A stretch of DNA of 64,000 nucleotides from Tritrichomonas musculus (GCA_039105265.1 JAPFFF010000017.1:2046001-2110000), one strand, 5' to 3'; counted from the first letter of the stretch, positions 1 to 11,800 are shown. Made by a program: numbers and translations. The notes: a model not told the origin generated them from the sequence alone.

Positions 1-3000
1 TTGCTCATAGGATGTGATCGTCAGCGGACCATCGAGACTGTCCATGAAGAAGGTTCCTGCGTAAACAAGGAACGGGAAAATGGCAACGGAATTAGGCATC
101 GAACCTCCGCCTTTAGACAGTTCAATAACGGATCCTTCGCCCAGTTTGTTAAGGTGGAACTTCAAGTCGTAAACGATGTTCATTGTGAAATCGGGACTCT
201 TGCTAACATTCTCGTAAAACTTGATCAAGCTCTGCCTGTAGGCGGCAAGGGTCAGTGTATCTGAAGGAACAGGAAAAATCGCATTGCAAGGACGTTCGCA
301 GTTCCGAACAGCGGCCGCTTCCCATTCAGAAAGGCTGTTCTTTGAATGCCCTCGCGTCGGGAATCGGTCACGATCACGATCTCTGTCACGGTCGGAGAAA
401 GAACGATCCGAGGAGCGCTCTCTGTAGTGGCACTTCATGTGGACACAGACGAAATGCGTCGATGTAACGGAGCACAACGCTGTCTTGCTTTCGAAAACGT
501 AGAAACCAAGCTGATCGTTTGGAAGATAAGCATAACCTTCCTTGCAGATGCAGCATTCCCAGTCATTCTCTTCGTCTTCGAGCTCTTCAATCATCTTGAT
601 GTAGTCCGATGATATCGACTTCTTGTTCTCTTCGAGAACTCGCTTCTTCTCGGCAAGAGCCTTCTCTTTGGCTTGCTTGCTTCGGTTGTCGATCTCAGCT
701 TTGATCGCCGATGAGCATATCGATGGCTCTTGGCACGCCTTTTCAATAACCATCGAGGCGAGCTCGCCAATTGACATCGAGGAAGTCATCGTCGAAAGTT
801 CTAGAAGAAGCTGAATGAGAGATTTGTTGAGAAGAAGCTTCTGCGTGCTTTCATGTGAACTAACCATTCCGGCAAGCGTCTTTAACAAGGAGGGAAGACT
901 CTTTACTTCAACGTTTTGCTTCCAACGATCAGAATTTCGGCCTTCTGAAAGAGGGAAAAGCTTCTCGAGATAGGAAACGGCATCCGATAAGAACGGCTGC
1001 TGGAAAATGACATCGCGAATGGCATTCCCAGGCTCATCCGCTGGAATGGTCAAAAGAAATTCACCAAAACCGTTCAAAAGTTGTAAGGAATTCGGTGTCT
1101 CATATATGTTGAACTCTTTCTTGTTCTCTGATGATTCTTCTTGCTTTTGATCAGGATTTTTATCTTCTTTGGTAGGAAGGAGACCGTTTAGGAAGAAATG
1201 AGGAACTTTTTGCATCGATTCACGAGACGTTGACGCTAGAGGAGGAATCAATGCAAGAATTGGACTCAAAAGTGACTCATTTTCTTGAATAACAGGCGAA
1301 TTGAGACACTTGAAAACAAAATCAATATGATTGCATGGATTGGAATCAGCTGAGGGATTCTCTCTTATTAATGAATCACATAAATGAATCAAGTTCTCCA
1401 GCAATTTAACTCTCACTTTTCGTTCAGCTACAATTTTTTCCATGATATCAAATAATACTTCAATGAATCCCATTTTACCAAGAACAACTCGATTCTCTTT
1501 AACTGCTACGAAGCAATTTAGAACTACTACAGCATCAGTTACAAAGAAAGGTGTCATATCTGATTTAAGTGCATCCAAAAATGGTTTAAAGCCGTCATTT
1601 TCACAAAGAACTGTTGTGTAAGCAAATTTAACTTCTGGTTTATCAACATTTTCTGTTCCTTCACGTGCAAAAGAATTAATGATTGGCTCAGTAGCTTCAC
1701 CATCGAGACCTTGAAGTCTGCAAATGACAAGCATTGGTGTTTCACCTTTTGCTGGAACCCAAACTTTCTTGTAAACATCTTCTATTGGTAAGTCTAAGGA
1801 TATGATTTTGTTGTCAACTAAAAGTTCCATTCCATGATCATCTTCAATTAATGATTCCATTCCAAGATCAGTACAAATCTTATTCTTGACTTGTCTCATT
1901 ATTGTTCCGACATTTCGAGACATGAATGGCTCTTTTGGCATCTGACCAGGCATGAAATCTTCTTGACCACGAGATTTCTTAGTAATAATAGGAATATTCA
2001 TTACAACTGGCTTTGGAACTAGAATTGTGGAAAGTTCTCGAATGACGCTCTGATGACCATATTTAATTGAGTCAGCAGCAGCACGAATAAACATGGATGA
2101 TCCTTCTTCTTTATTCTGGAATACAATGTTATCTTCTTCATCAATAACAATGTCTTTAAATAGAAGAGATATAATTTGCATCTTTATTAGAGATAAAGTA
2201 TCATTAATAAACTTAGAGCGTTGAATTATTAAACAACGAATGCGGAAGAAGATATGAATGATTCGAATAATGATTTCTCTTTTCCTCAATAATATGTATC
2301 GTGAATTCAAATTATCATTGAAGAAAACAGTCAAAAGTTTGGTCAACATATAAACAATACAACCAACAGACAAATCAAGAACTAATGTGTGCTCAAGTTT
2401 GAATATCTTTTCTGATTCTTTTTCGAGCAAATTAACTAGTTCATCGAAAAGATCAGATGTTAAAGCTTCTCTTTGATGAACTTGATCTAGAAGAAGGAAA
2501 TTAAGAACATCTATTGCTTGCTCATAATTTAATGAGAATGATTCAACAGATGATAATATGTTCAAAATGAATTTGGAAACTTTACTAAATTGCGATTGTG
2601 AGATTTTGGCTGAATCTTTTAATAAATTGGCAATTGTTTCTCGAACACTTTGCGATGTGCAATCAACAAGTAATACTTTAAGAGTATCTAATGGCATTAC
2701 ATCTAATGGGTTAATTAAATTAACTTCCTTTTCAACTTCTTCTTGATTTTCTGTATCGTTTTTGACTGTCATTTTTCGCCATGCTTGGAAGACTTCAAGT
2801 TCTGTTTGAATTTGTGGCTTTCTGATAATTAATGATGATGACAGAACAGAAGCAACTAAAGGTTGTATGACAGTTGGAGTCATTGAGCCGTTAGCATTAA
2901 TAAATTCTGTTGAAATAACAGTAGCATGCGCAATTGCTTGGAATCTTTGCTTCTTATATTTATCATCTATTGTTCCAATCTCACAAAGAAGTCGAACCAT

Positions 3001-5571
3001 GTGCGGTGATGGATTTGGAAGCGATTCTTTAAATAATTCTACAACTCTGTTTGTGAGATCTGGTCTGATCTTACAAAACATAAGAAGAGAACCAACTGCA
3101 TCTGCTGTAAATGTGGTGGAATCAATGAAAGAAATAAGTAGTGATGGGGCATTTAATGATTCAATAGCTTTTGTTTCTGCAGCTTTTGCAAGAAACGCAA
3201 GACCTTTTCGTATATAGGTTGCTCTGCAATTATAACACATGTTACTGACTGAACACTGATGCTGTCCATCTATAAGATCCAAATAAAGTGCAATTGATAA
3301 TCGAATTGCTGACACGTGCTGAACAATATCAGTAAGTTTAACAATACATGATTTACATTCCTCATTATAATACTTTTTAAGTTTTGAAATTCGTTCATCA
3401 ACAGAAATGTTTGTTGTTGGAGATAATGTTTGCTCGATTGAATTCCTAAGAACACCTAATGATGCAAATATTTTAGCAGCTTCTCCCATTAATTCATCAC
3501 ACTTTGTAAGTGAGGTTTCAACATCTTCAGAAGAATGAACAAGAGTATGTGAAAATGATTGAACAGCTGTAACAGTCCAGTCCATAGAAACATAGCTTGA
3601 TGATCCACATTCTTTGCAAATAAAGCCATCAAGATGGTTATAATTAATTCCTCTGCATTCACGACAGTGATATGCATTCTCATGACAACGTGGACATATT
3701 CCTGATCTTCTGTCAGGAATTTCGTTATGGCATTGTGGGCAACGAAGAACGAGACTATTGGAAGGATCTTCCCAAAATTCAGTGAAATGAAACTTCAAGC
3801 ATGTTGCGAAAAGTTGTAAGGGCAAGGTTACTGATGCTGATGTTGCATCACGTGCAAAATGAAGATCGCTCACATGAAGCCAATGTGGTACAGTGGTAAG
3901 AAGATCGTTAGCCTGATTAAGTTCTGCAGATGAAATGTAAATTCTAACAGTTCGAGGAGTTCTACTTCGTTTCTTAACATTAAATGAAAGAGAAAATGCA
4001 GATATTAAAAGAGGATTTTTCAATTTTGTATATATTGCATCATGCTGATATTTAGATTCGCTCTGAATTTCATTAAGCCTCTTTCGCGTAGGTGGTCTTT
4101 CTGGATTGTTGCAAACACTACATGGCTGAGAGTCCAAATAAGATCCTTGGACATTGATATAATTAGCAAGTTGAGTATAAATATGTGAATTGGGATGTAA
4201 TTGAATAGACACAAATTCACTTTTCAATGATTCCATAAGAGATTGAAGAATTGGCTTTGGATCTTCAATTTTTGATATAAGATCAGATAAAAAATTAAAG
4301 TAGATAGATGATCTTGATCCAAATCTACAAACAACAGGAAATGACTTGCAAATCAAAGGAACTATTTTTTCTGGCTGCAACAATAATAATTGCGAGAGTT
4401 CTGCTCGAAGCTTTTGTGACCCAGATGATATAAATAAATTCAATGCAAGTTCTAAATTATCAAATTGTGCTTTTCCAAGTCTTAAAAGAACAGCACTAGC
4501 AATGATAAAGTCTGAATCTGATTCACTGGACATGATATCAACAATATCAGCTACTGTTGATGGATTTTGATCAAGAAATGATCCCCATCGTTCTGGATGG
4601 CCTTCAGCTATTTTTATAATTTCATGTAGAGATGTTGAGAGTTGAATTGATGATTGATAATTCAGCGATCTTTTGAATCTATCAGTTTCTTTGGAATGGC
4701 GTGCAATGTCACAAGTAAGAAGTTTATATTGAATCATATCGCTATAACAAGATGCAGCATTTTCGTCACCATTGAATAGTTGAGTTAAAACACTTCGCGC
4801 AACGTCAATGGTAAGTCCATTAACGCACAATGGTTGAATAATTGTTTTGAATGCTTCAATATTTTCAGGAAGCACAAAAGCAAATATTCTATACAATAAT
4901 CTTAAAATAGCTGTGTGAACCATTGCAGCTATATCTTGGAACAAATTGGCAGGGGGTAAATATTCCAGAGCAAGAGGTGAAAGAAATGAAAAAAGCTCTG
5001 GAGCTGAAAATTCTGTTAATGCTATAACTGGTGATGGATATTGATTTCGATTTAATAATTTGTAAATTGTATCAAAGAAAGCTGGCGTTGTAAAAGATGG
5101 AAATGTTGTTTGAATAAAATCGGTTAAACGAGCAGCAAGACAAAGAATGCCAACAACGAATTGGGCTACACCTGGAATATCATAATTAGCATTAACAACG
5201 AAATCGTGAAGTTGAAGAAAAACATATTCATTTTTAGCTGTCTCAAGCTCTTTATCATCGCTTAATTTGCGAGAAGATATTGAATATAATAAATAAAGCC
5301 ATTTAAAAGATGATGATGGTAAAAGACTCTTTGTATATTCCTCAACTTTTTCTTGATCATTACCTGGATCATTTATTGAAAGAGGAGAAAGCGAAATAAG
5401 ATCTCGAATTGCAACAAATGTATAAATCGGATTAAGTGTTTGTCCAGAATGTAAAAAGTTTCCTGCTTTAAAAAATGATAAATTTGTGTCATCCCCAACA
5501 GTAGCGATCAGCTTTCCAATAGGAGGAACCGAACTCGATGGATCTAATTGAAGATTTAAAAATCGATCCAT
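1..5571 (-). CDS. UBR4/BIG-type E3 ubiquitin ligase, C-terminal part beyond window
   Basis: A single open frame of 1857 codons runs from the ATG at 5571 (an in-frame TAA lies 9 nt upstream, fixing the start) off the left edge, so the C-terminus is missing. Around residue 480 it reads LDSQPCSVCNNPE, close to the LESQPCLVCNNPE stretch of animal UBR4. Residues about 600-657 form a CxxC zinc ribbon with CRECRGINYNHLDGFICKECG, matching UBR4 [21 protein letters not shown]. Near residue 1675 ECCICKEGY, then HFVCVHMKCH and EWEAAAVRNC, match the UBR4 hemi-RING catalytic module. UBR4 is a giant N-degron ubiquitin ligase of about 5200 residues in human. This protein begins just upstream of the zinc-ribbon module, so roughly the N-terminal 3000 residues, including the UBR box, are absent. 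Family assignment is strong; substrate recognition is unknown. The last 1.1 kb of the visible coding sequence is much richer in GC than the rest. Confidence 0.88.
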   Translation of the reverse strand, partial: MDRFLNLQLDPSSSVPPIGKLIATVGDDTNLSFFKAGNFLHSGQTLNPIYTFVAIRDLISLSPLSINDPGNDQEKVEEYTKSLLPSSSFKWLYLLYSISSRKLSDDKELETAKNEYVFLQLHDFVVNANYDIPGVAQFVVGILCLAARLTDFIQTTFPSFTTPAFFDTIYKLLNRNQYPSPVIALTEFSAPELFSFLSPLALEYLPPANLFQDIAAMVHTAILRLLYRIFAFVLPENIEAFKTIIQPLCVNGLTIDVARSVLTQLFNGDENAASCYSDMIQYKLLTCDIARHSKETDRFKRSLNYQSSIQLSTSLHEIIKIAEGHPERWGSFLDQNPSTVADIVDIMSSESDSDFIIASAVLLRLGKAQFDNLELALNLFISSGSQKLRAELSQLLLLQPEKIVPLICKSFPVVCRFGSRSSIYFNFLSDLISKIEDPKPILQSLMESLKSEFVSIQLHPNSHIYTQLANYINVQGSYLDSQPCSVCNNPERPPTRKRLNEIQSESKYQHDAIYTKLKNPLLISAFSLSFNVKKRSRTPRTVRIYISSAELNQANDLLTTVPHWLHVSDLHFARDATSASVTLPLQLFATCLKFHFTEFWEDPSNSLVLRCPQCHNEIPDRRSGICPRCHENAYHCRECRGINYNHLDGFICKECGSSSYVSMDWTVTAVQSFSHTLVHSSEDVETSLTKCDELMGEAAKIFASLGVLRNSIEQTLSPTTNISVDERISKLKKYYNEECKSCIVKLTDIVQHVSAIRLSIALYLDLIDGQHQCSVSNMCYNCRATYIRKGLAFLAKAAETKAIESLNAPSLLISFIDSTTFTADAVGSLLMFCKIRPDLTNRVVELFKESLPNPSPHMVRLLCEIGTIDDKYKKQRFQAIAHATVISTEFINANGSMTPTVIQPLVASVLSSSLIIRKPQIQTELEVFQAWRKMTVKNDTENQEEVEKEVNLINPLDVMPLDTLKVLLVDCTSQSVRETIANLLKDSAKISQSQFSKVSKFILNILSSVESFSLNYEQAIDVLNFLLLDQVHQREALTSDLFDELVNLLEKESEKIFKLEHTLVLDLSVGCIVYMLTKLLTVFFNDNLNSRYILLRKREIIIRIIHIFFRIRCLIIQRSKFINDTLSLIKMQIISLLFKDIVIDEEDNIVFQNKEEGSSMFIRAAADSIKYGHQSVIRELSTILVPKPVVMNIPIITKKSRGQEDFMPGQMPKEPFMSRNVGTIMRQVKNKICTDLGMESLIEDDHGMELLVDNKIISLDLPIEDVYKKVWVPAKGETPMLVICRLQGLDGEATEPIINSFAREGTENVDKPEVKFAYTTVLCENDGFKPFLDALKSDMTPFFVTDAVVVLNCFVAVKENRVVLGKMGFIEVLFDIMEKIVAERKVRVKLLENLIHLCDSLIRENPSADSNPCNHIDFVFKCLNSPVIQENESLLSPILALIPPLASTSRESMQKVPHFFLNGLLPTKEDKNPDQKQEESSENKKEFNIYETPNSLQLLNGFGEFLLTIPADEPGNAIRDVIFQQPFLSDAVSYLEKLFPLSEGRNSDRWKQNVEVKSLPSLLKTLAGMVSSHESTQKLLLNKSLIQLLLELSTMTSSMSIGELASMVIEKACQEPSICSSAIKAEIDNRSKQAKEKALAEKKRVLEENKKSISSDYIKMIEELEDEENDWECCICKEGYAYLPNDQLGFYVFESKTALCSVTSTHFVCVHMKCHYRERSSDRSFSDRDRDRDRDRFPTRGHSKNSLSEWEAAAVRNCERPCNAIFPVPSDTLTLAAYRQSLIKFYENVSKSPDFTMNIVYDLKFHLNKLGEGSVIELSKGGGSMPNSVAIFPFLVYAGTFFMDSLDGPLTITSYEQ

Positions 5572-5589
5572 AAAAATTTAACAAATTTT

Positions 5590-5597
5590 AAAAATGA
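5590..5597 (-). promoter_or_regulatory. Possible initiator (Inr) of the UBR4-like gene
   Basis: On the minus strand TCATTTTT lies about 20 nt before the start codon. It fits the Trichomonas vaginalis initiator core TCA-Y-T-W, which is found within about 20 nt of start codons. In such AT-rich DNA a chance match is easy, and most other genes here show no clear copy. Confidence 0.3.
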
Positions 5598-5852
5598 AAA
5601 CTTTTCATTACGACCAATTATCTTTATAAAATAAAATTTTAATTTCAGAAAAAGTCAAAAAAACATTGATATACTAATAAATATCTTCACTTTCGTTTTG
5701 GGTTAACCATGAACAAATAATATGCTTCTCCAAACCGAGATTTCATAAAATCAATAAATAATTAAACAAAAGCAGATATTTTATCAACAAGAAATTATTT
5801 ATTTAACAAAATTTTATTCATAAATAAAGCCCTGAGAATCTTTTTAGGCTAA

Positions 5853-7805
5853 TTAGTCGTTTTGAAAGTCTACTGTTTCAGCTGGTGCGTAAATCAAAGA
5901 ATCGTTATTTTCTGATTCAATGTAGTTCGCAAGAAGAGTTTGGAATTCCATATTCTGTCTCCTCAGAGAGTCTGTTTCATCGATTAATTTGGCTCTCTCT
6001 TCAAGTTCTTTTTCATATCTCTGTATAGCTTTAAAGGCTGCTGTCCAAATTCTCCACATATCTTCTGTAACAACCTCCATCTTCTTTTCCCAGAACTTCC
6101 TTTGTGCTGGTAGTTGTTTCTTCATTTTTGATTGAAGTTGCAAGATTGCACGTGCTACTTCACTTGATGTATTTTGTGTAGCATCTGCAGTAATTTGAGC
6201 AAAATAGCTTGTTTGATTTTGTTGTGCGTTAGGATGATAAGCTTCGACAAATTTTCGAAGGCCTTCAAGTACTTCATGAGGTTTAACAAATCCAGGTGTT
6301 TCAAGTTCACCGAATTCAGTATCTTTCAAAAAGTAAGATAAAAGTTGTTCAATATCATCTGTTTGAGTAATTCCGAGTTCCTGGAGTAAAACATCAACTC
6401 TGATCATATCTTGGTTGTTTTCAAATGTACCATTTTCATTTATACCTACTAAACTTTTAACTCTATCATCAACTAAAAAGCCAACTTCATTTGAGACAAG
6501 CTTCCAAAGATGCTCAAGCGGTTCACTGAGCTGTTTATTAGCAAGAAAAGCACTTTCTTTGCGAGCACTCGTTTGTTTTTCGCCACTTGCATCTTCTGGA
6601 GGAGCTTGTGGTGTTTTAGTGAGGTCTTCAAATTCCTCTGTCCCAATGATCCATCTTTTTAGATAATCAGGATCAGGATCTTTTGGCTTTTTACCTAGAA
6701 TCTGTTCATTAACGACACGATCAGCTTCAAGAATTTTCAAGACAAGTTCATGAAGACGCTTTTCGTTTAAGTTCCAAACTTCTCTGAATGCATTGAAATC
6801 GGTATAAGCAACATTTCTAAATCTAAGTTGGAGTTCTCTATAGCTTTGTGCAATTCGTTTGTAATCTTTCGTGATTTCGATGTTTTGCTTTTCGAATTGC
6901 TTATCTTCTTTTTCATATCTTTTCTTTAATGCACGGAGGCAGTCACGCTGGCGAATAAGTTTTTTCATTTGCATTTTAACTTTTTCTTCATGCTCCTCAT
7001 CGTTTTCTTGAAGAATTCTAAAGTTATAATCTAGTTGCTCGTTAGAAAATAGATATTTGGCAACACAGTCTTCATATTCTTTTTGTGTGGCTTGAAGTTT
7101 CATTTCATTTTCTATTCTATATTTCAAATAATCTTCTGCGTTCTTTTGTCTAAGCTGTTCAAGAGAATCACGTTGGTCTTTAGCTGTTTGTAAAATTTCT
7201 TTCATGAGCATTTGTTCCTTTTCTTGCCTTTTTGATGCAATTTGTTTGACTTCTTTTTCAATTTGAGTAGTTTGAAGTGTTTTTTCTTGTTCAAAGGAAG
7301 ATTTAACTTTCTGAAGCTCTTCAGACATTTTGGCACGAATAGCTTCTTCTTGCGATCGCATTTGATGAACAAATTCATCAATTTGCTTATTTTGTGCAGC
7401 AATTTTATTTACATACTCATGATCTCTTTTGGTACATTCTTGCTTTAATTCTTCTACGAATGCTAATTTAAGAGCAACAACATCATCTGTTGCTTGTTTT
7501 TGCGCTCGGAGTTCTTGATCAAAATTTAGAGGCAAGCTTTGATCGAGAAGTGAAGTCCATCCACTCTCCAGTTCTGACATCCCCCTACTAACATCAGTAT
7601 CAATAGAGTTGAGATCTTCTTCAAATTTTGTTCGTTTTTCTTTGAATCGATGAACGCGTTCTTGCTCAATAGCTAGATGTTGTTGAACCATATGACTAAG
7701 TCCATTTCGGGCTTCATCTACAGATTTATTAACCTCCTCAACACTGCTTTGAACTTGCTTGATTGGGGCTCTTTCATCTCCTTCTTTTGTTAAAACGGAA
7801 GCCAT
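5853..7805 (-). CDS. DRC1: Dynein regulatory complex subunit 1 (DRC1)
   Basis: 650 residues, almost entirely coiled coil to about residue 380 (charged heptads, KEKRTKFEEDL and similar). The middle carries the DRC1/2 signature FNAFREVWNLNEKRLHELV followed by LEADRVVNEQILG. The C-terminal 80 residues (MWRIWTAAFKAIQRYEKEL, ERAKLIDETDSLRRQN, MEFQTLLANY) match the sperm-tail C-terminal domain of DRC1, where ETDSLRxQNxELxxLL is the hallmark. Human DRC1 is about 740 residues, so this is near full length. DRC1 is part of the axonemal nexin link that governs dynein activity, which fits a flagellate. The start ATG is preceded about 20 nt upstream by GAAAAAGTTT. It lies downstream of the UBR4-like gene on the same strand with 281 bp between them; they are probably separate transcripts. 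Confidence 0.85.
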   Translation of the reverse strand: MASVLTKEGDERAPIKQVQSSVEEVNKSVDEARNGLSHMVQQHLAIEQERVHRFKEKRTKFEEDLNSIDTDVSRGMSELESGWTSLLDQSLPLNFDQELRAQKQATDDVVALKLAFVEELKQECTKRDHEYVNKIAAQNKQIDEFVHQMRSQEEAIRAKMSEELQKVKSSFEQEKTLQTTQIEKEVKQIASKRQEKEQMLMKEILQTAKDQRDSLEQLRQKNAEDYLKYRIENEMKLQATQKEYEDCVAKYLFSNEQLDYNFRILQENDEEHEEKVKMQMKKLIRQRDCLRALKKRYEKEDKQFEKQNIEITKDYKRIAQSYRELQLRFRNVAYTDFNAFREVWNLNEKRLHELVLKILEADRVVNEQILGKKPKDPDPDYLKRWIIGTEEFEDLTKTPQAPPEDASGEKQTSARKESAFLANKQLSEPLEHLWKLVSNEVGFLVDDRVKSLVGINENGTFENNQDMIRVDVLLQELGITQTDDIEQLLSYFLKDTEFGELETPGFVKPHEVLEGLRKFVEAYHPNAQQNQTSYFAQITADATQNTSSEVARAILQLQSKMKKQLPAQRKFWEKKMEVVTEDMWRIWTAAFKAIQRYEKELEERAKLIDETDSLRRQNMEFQTLLANYIESENNDSLIYAPAETVDFQND

Positions 7806-8828
7806 TTTATTTTTTAAATAAACTTTTTCAAAAATTAATTCTAACGTATTTTTTTTCTAACGAGTATCTATCAATTTAAATTTAATTTCTTGATTTGTAA
7901 ATAATTTAATGCAAGCTCTTAAATGAAAATGGTAGTCATTTGAAAATGCATTGTAAATGGTATACTTAATCACTCATTGACTCCTAGCATATCGTTTGAA
8001 ATTCATAGATTAATGTTTTATATATAAATTCTTTTTGTTTTGTATTAAAAAATGATATCTAAAAGAAAATAATTACATCCATTTGATGTGATATCATTTT
8101 ACTTTTAAAACTTATGAATTTTTTGTTTTGATTGAATAATTTTAAAATTATAAGACCAAATATATGATTTACTAGTAAATCTAATGAATTAAAATTTAAA
8201 AAAGTTGTAAACCACCAACTTAATTCCAAATAATTAACAACATTTTTAACTTTTGATTATTCATAGAGACTCAATGTTAAAATTGCAACTAATTACACAA
8301 TATTTAAGGATAACATTGCTATCATAATAATAAAAAGACAAACTATTTTGGCTTAAAATATTCATTTTAATATTAATTTTTTACAAAGCATAATCCATCA
8401 ATGAAAAACGATGCTACTTTTTAATAAAAAAATCAAAGAATTGAAAAAGTTTGACGAATTATAAATAATCAACATCTTATTTAAAATACTAAAACTCAAA
8501 TAAATATAACATTTTTTATTTTATAATATTAAAATAAGTTATAAAAAAAAAGCAATTGAGCAATTCATAAATAAAGTAAGGAAGAAATAATGAATTTTTT
8601 TCATTATTTATTTTAATAAAGCATTCAAATTTTTTCTTTTCTTACAGATCTGTACGTTGATTTGTTTTTTCAGGAAAGAAAAAATCTCACTTTTTTAAGT
8701 CATTAAAATGAGATAAATATAAAAAAATAATAATAATTATAAAATAATAGTCATTTCAAAAAATAAATAATTGAAAAATTTTTCAATGAATTATTAAAAA
8801 AAGTTGAAAATCTAAAACAAAAATTTAA
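7806..8828. other. AT-rich divergent promoter region
   Basis: 1.0 kb between the divergent DRC1 and cyclase starts, with many A/T runs and no credible frame. Copies of AAAAAGTT lie about 20-40 nt before each start codon. A short inverted pair (AAATGATATC/GATATCATTT near 8047 and 8090) is the only other structure seen. Confidence 0.5.
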
Positions 8829-11800
8829 ATGATAAATAAATCAAGCTCGTCGAACATTTTTTCTTCGACGAGAGAAAGCGGTCATTCAGCTGCTAGTGAT
8901 GCTAACTTAAGTTCGATGGTTGAACAAGACTATTTTAAAAAAATCAGAAATAGATTGTTTTTTTTGTTTTCATTTATTGACACGATTCCAGTCAATTTTT
9001 ATTCAATTCATAACATAATATCATATTGGCGTCTTATTCAACTTGCTGGCCCTTCTCTTGCTGCCCCTTATGGTAATTTCTGGGAGCCAAATTCAAAATA
9101 TAAAAATACAATATCAGTTGTTTCAATTTTTTTTCATTTAGTACCGCCTAATGAAAGAAGTGAATCTGCAGCTATTATCGAGTTTATATACTTTGCAATT
9201 TTTTTTATAATGTACATATTTTTAATTGGTTACTCGTCTTATTTCCGTAGAACTGCTAAAATGTCACCAATTATCGCACCGTTAATAATAGTTGGTGTCA
9301 ATGGTTTTTCTCATCTTCTTCATCCAATTGTTTCTGAAATGATTGGTGAATCTATTGGCAGGCTTATAAATAATACAACATATTATAGTATGTCAGTAGA
9401 GGTTGTGGCAATTGTTTTATCGTTTATAACTTTAGTCGTTAATTTCATCTTTATTACTTGGATATCTGCCGTTTCTTTTTGTTTCAGACCATACTCACTT
9501 ATGACTATTACATCTGGACCACAGGCATTTTTTTCAATTTATACATCACTTGTTACTCTGATTACTGCGCTCGCTTCACAATTAAACAAAACGCCTCAAA
9601 TAGTTCTAACCGTCGTTTCTGCTCTTTTATATCTTGCTGGAATTTATATAGTTTATCAACCAGGCGCATTTGTTAATCGAACAGAATCGTCAATAATCTT
9701 CGGTATATCGATTTCTAGCTGCATATTTATGATGCTTGTTATTTTTTACGATATATTCGATCGTTATGCAGTTATGATTGAAATTTTTATTTATATTCTT
9801 TGCCTTTTTATTTTTATTCTTGTTGGCATCTATGTACTCAAAAAGAAAATTCATAAAGAACTCATTTTCATTGATCATGCTTATGATAATTATGAAAGTA
9901 TCGATCAAGTTCCGAATTTGAAAGAAAAATTTTTCCTTAGTTGTGCAATTACTGGCTTTGTTCATTCGCATCCTCATTGCATAGATTGGACATTCTTCAA
10001 ACAAGGCTCGGATCATTTTTCAGAGTCCAAAACCATTTGGAAAATCTTTGGGAAATTTGTTGCCATATATCCGGATGAAAGTAATCTTCTTTCTTTTATC
10101 ATTCATAAAATGCAATCAAGTCGAATGAGTGGATTTATAATTCAAGAGATCATTTCACAAGCTCGAACGATTATGACTCAAAGAGAAGGAAGTTTATCCA
10201 TTGATTTGAAATACAGACTATCAAAAGCAGCAAAGCAAGTTCGTGTAACAAAGAGCAAGATGAGACATGTTTGGGATTTAGCCATTCAAAGTTCAATTTA
10301 CGAAATGGATACTTCAATTAATAATACATTTATATCTGTTAATAAGGCATCTGCCAATTTCAGTCATTTACTTGCTCAATATCCTAACAATAGGTTCGTT
10401 GCTCGTCAATATTCATTATATGTTCTAGATATTCTTGGTGATACTTCATTATATCAACAATGGAATGAAAAAGTACGAAACCTTCAACGAGGCGTGATGA
10501 TTAATAATGATCGTGCCAATATTCTAGGAATGCATGCTTATCCTTCGTTGCCAGCTCAAACTACTAGTTTAACAATTCAATGTCAAAACAACAGTTCAAA
10601 CAATAGCCAATCACAATTTATGGATAGTGAATTATTAAACGACAATTTAGACTTTGAAGAGAATTTTTCACAAGAGATGAGTGAGCAGATAACAGTTATT
10701 AAAGATATGATTAATAACATATCAATTCCGGCAATTTCATGTATTAGAGCATGGATTATTATTCTATTTTTCCTTTTTATTTTTACTCCAGCAATTGCAA
10801 TGATAATTTATTCGCCAGAGTTTTTAGATAGTTTGACCTACCCACTTGAATACATGTATCATGTATCTTGTATAAGAGCATCTTCTTTCTTGATTCCACT
10901 TTTGGCTCAGCATTATATTCTAGAAAATATTCCAATAAGTGAAACCAACCAAACAGCATTTTTCCCTCAACCGAATTTTGGTGATCTTCAATTTATGATG
11001 TTTGGTGGTTCTAATGAAACTGGCGATCAGCTCTATAATATAATCTCCACCACTTCAAATTCAGCAGGTAAAATTAGTCTGTACCGAACATTTGGAATTA
11101 ACGATGCCAATATTCAGTACGTCCATAATATTATTTTTGGTGAAACGATTCCATACACTTACTTTGCGCCGAACGCAGGATATGAAAATCGAACAACTGT
11201 TACGATTTCTCTTCAAAGTGCTATCATGGAAATGATTATACAAATGAATCCATTTTTCGAAAATGCCACTAATTCAGCAGCAATGACAACGTCTATATTA
11301 AAAGGACCACTTTATAATGCGCCTATTATAGCTAACTATTCATCTGCAGCATTAAGTTCAATGCGTGAATATTTAACAACGAAACACGACGATATCGATA
11401 ATATTATTTTATTTGCAATGACCTTTATTTGTATTGTATATGCTGTTACAATAATTGGTTTAATGATTTATCAGGTTGAAACACTAAAGAAAACAAAGTT
11501 ACAAATTTATCAATGTTTAACAGCTCTTCCGAAAAATGTTGTTTCTAATGTTGCAGAATCACTTAAGATCATTGATAAAAATGGAGGAAAAGTGGATGAC
11601 GATGAAGAATATGATAATGATGATAACACAGAAGGTGGTGATAAAACAGGTCAAATCAAAGGTTTAAATGATGTTAACAAGCAAGATGAAAATATTCTTA
11701 AAGTCTTTTCATCTGCAAGTGATTTGGCAATGGTTGGTTCTTCAGAAAATATTATTTATATTGTTCTTAATATTCTTATCTTAGCCTGTGTCATTGGAAT

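Noticed and set aside
1-814. Several plus-strand frames at the left edge
   Set aside because: Antisense shadows of the UBR4-like gene, whose minus-strand frame is continuous with recognised motifs.
8047-8099. Inverted AAATGATATC pair as a MITE
   Set aside because: Only 10 bp of AT-rich match and no target duplication.
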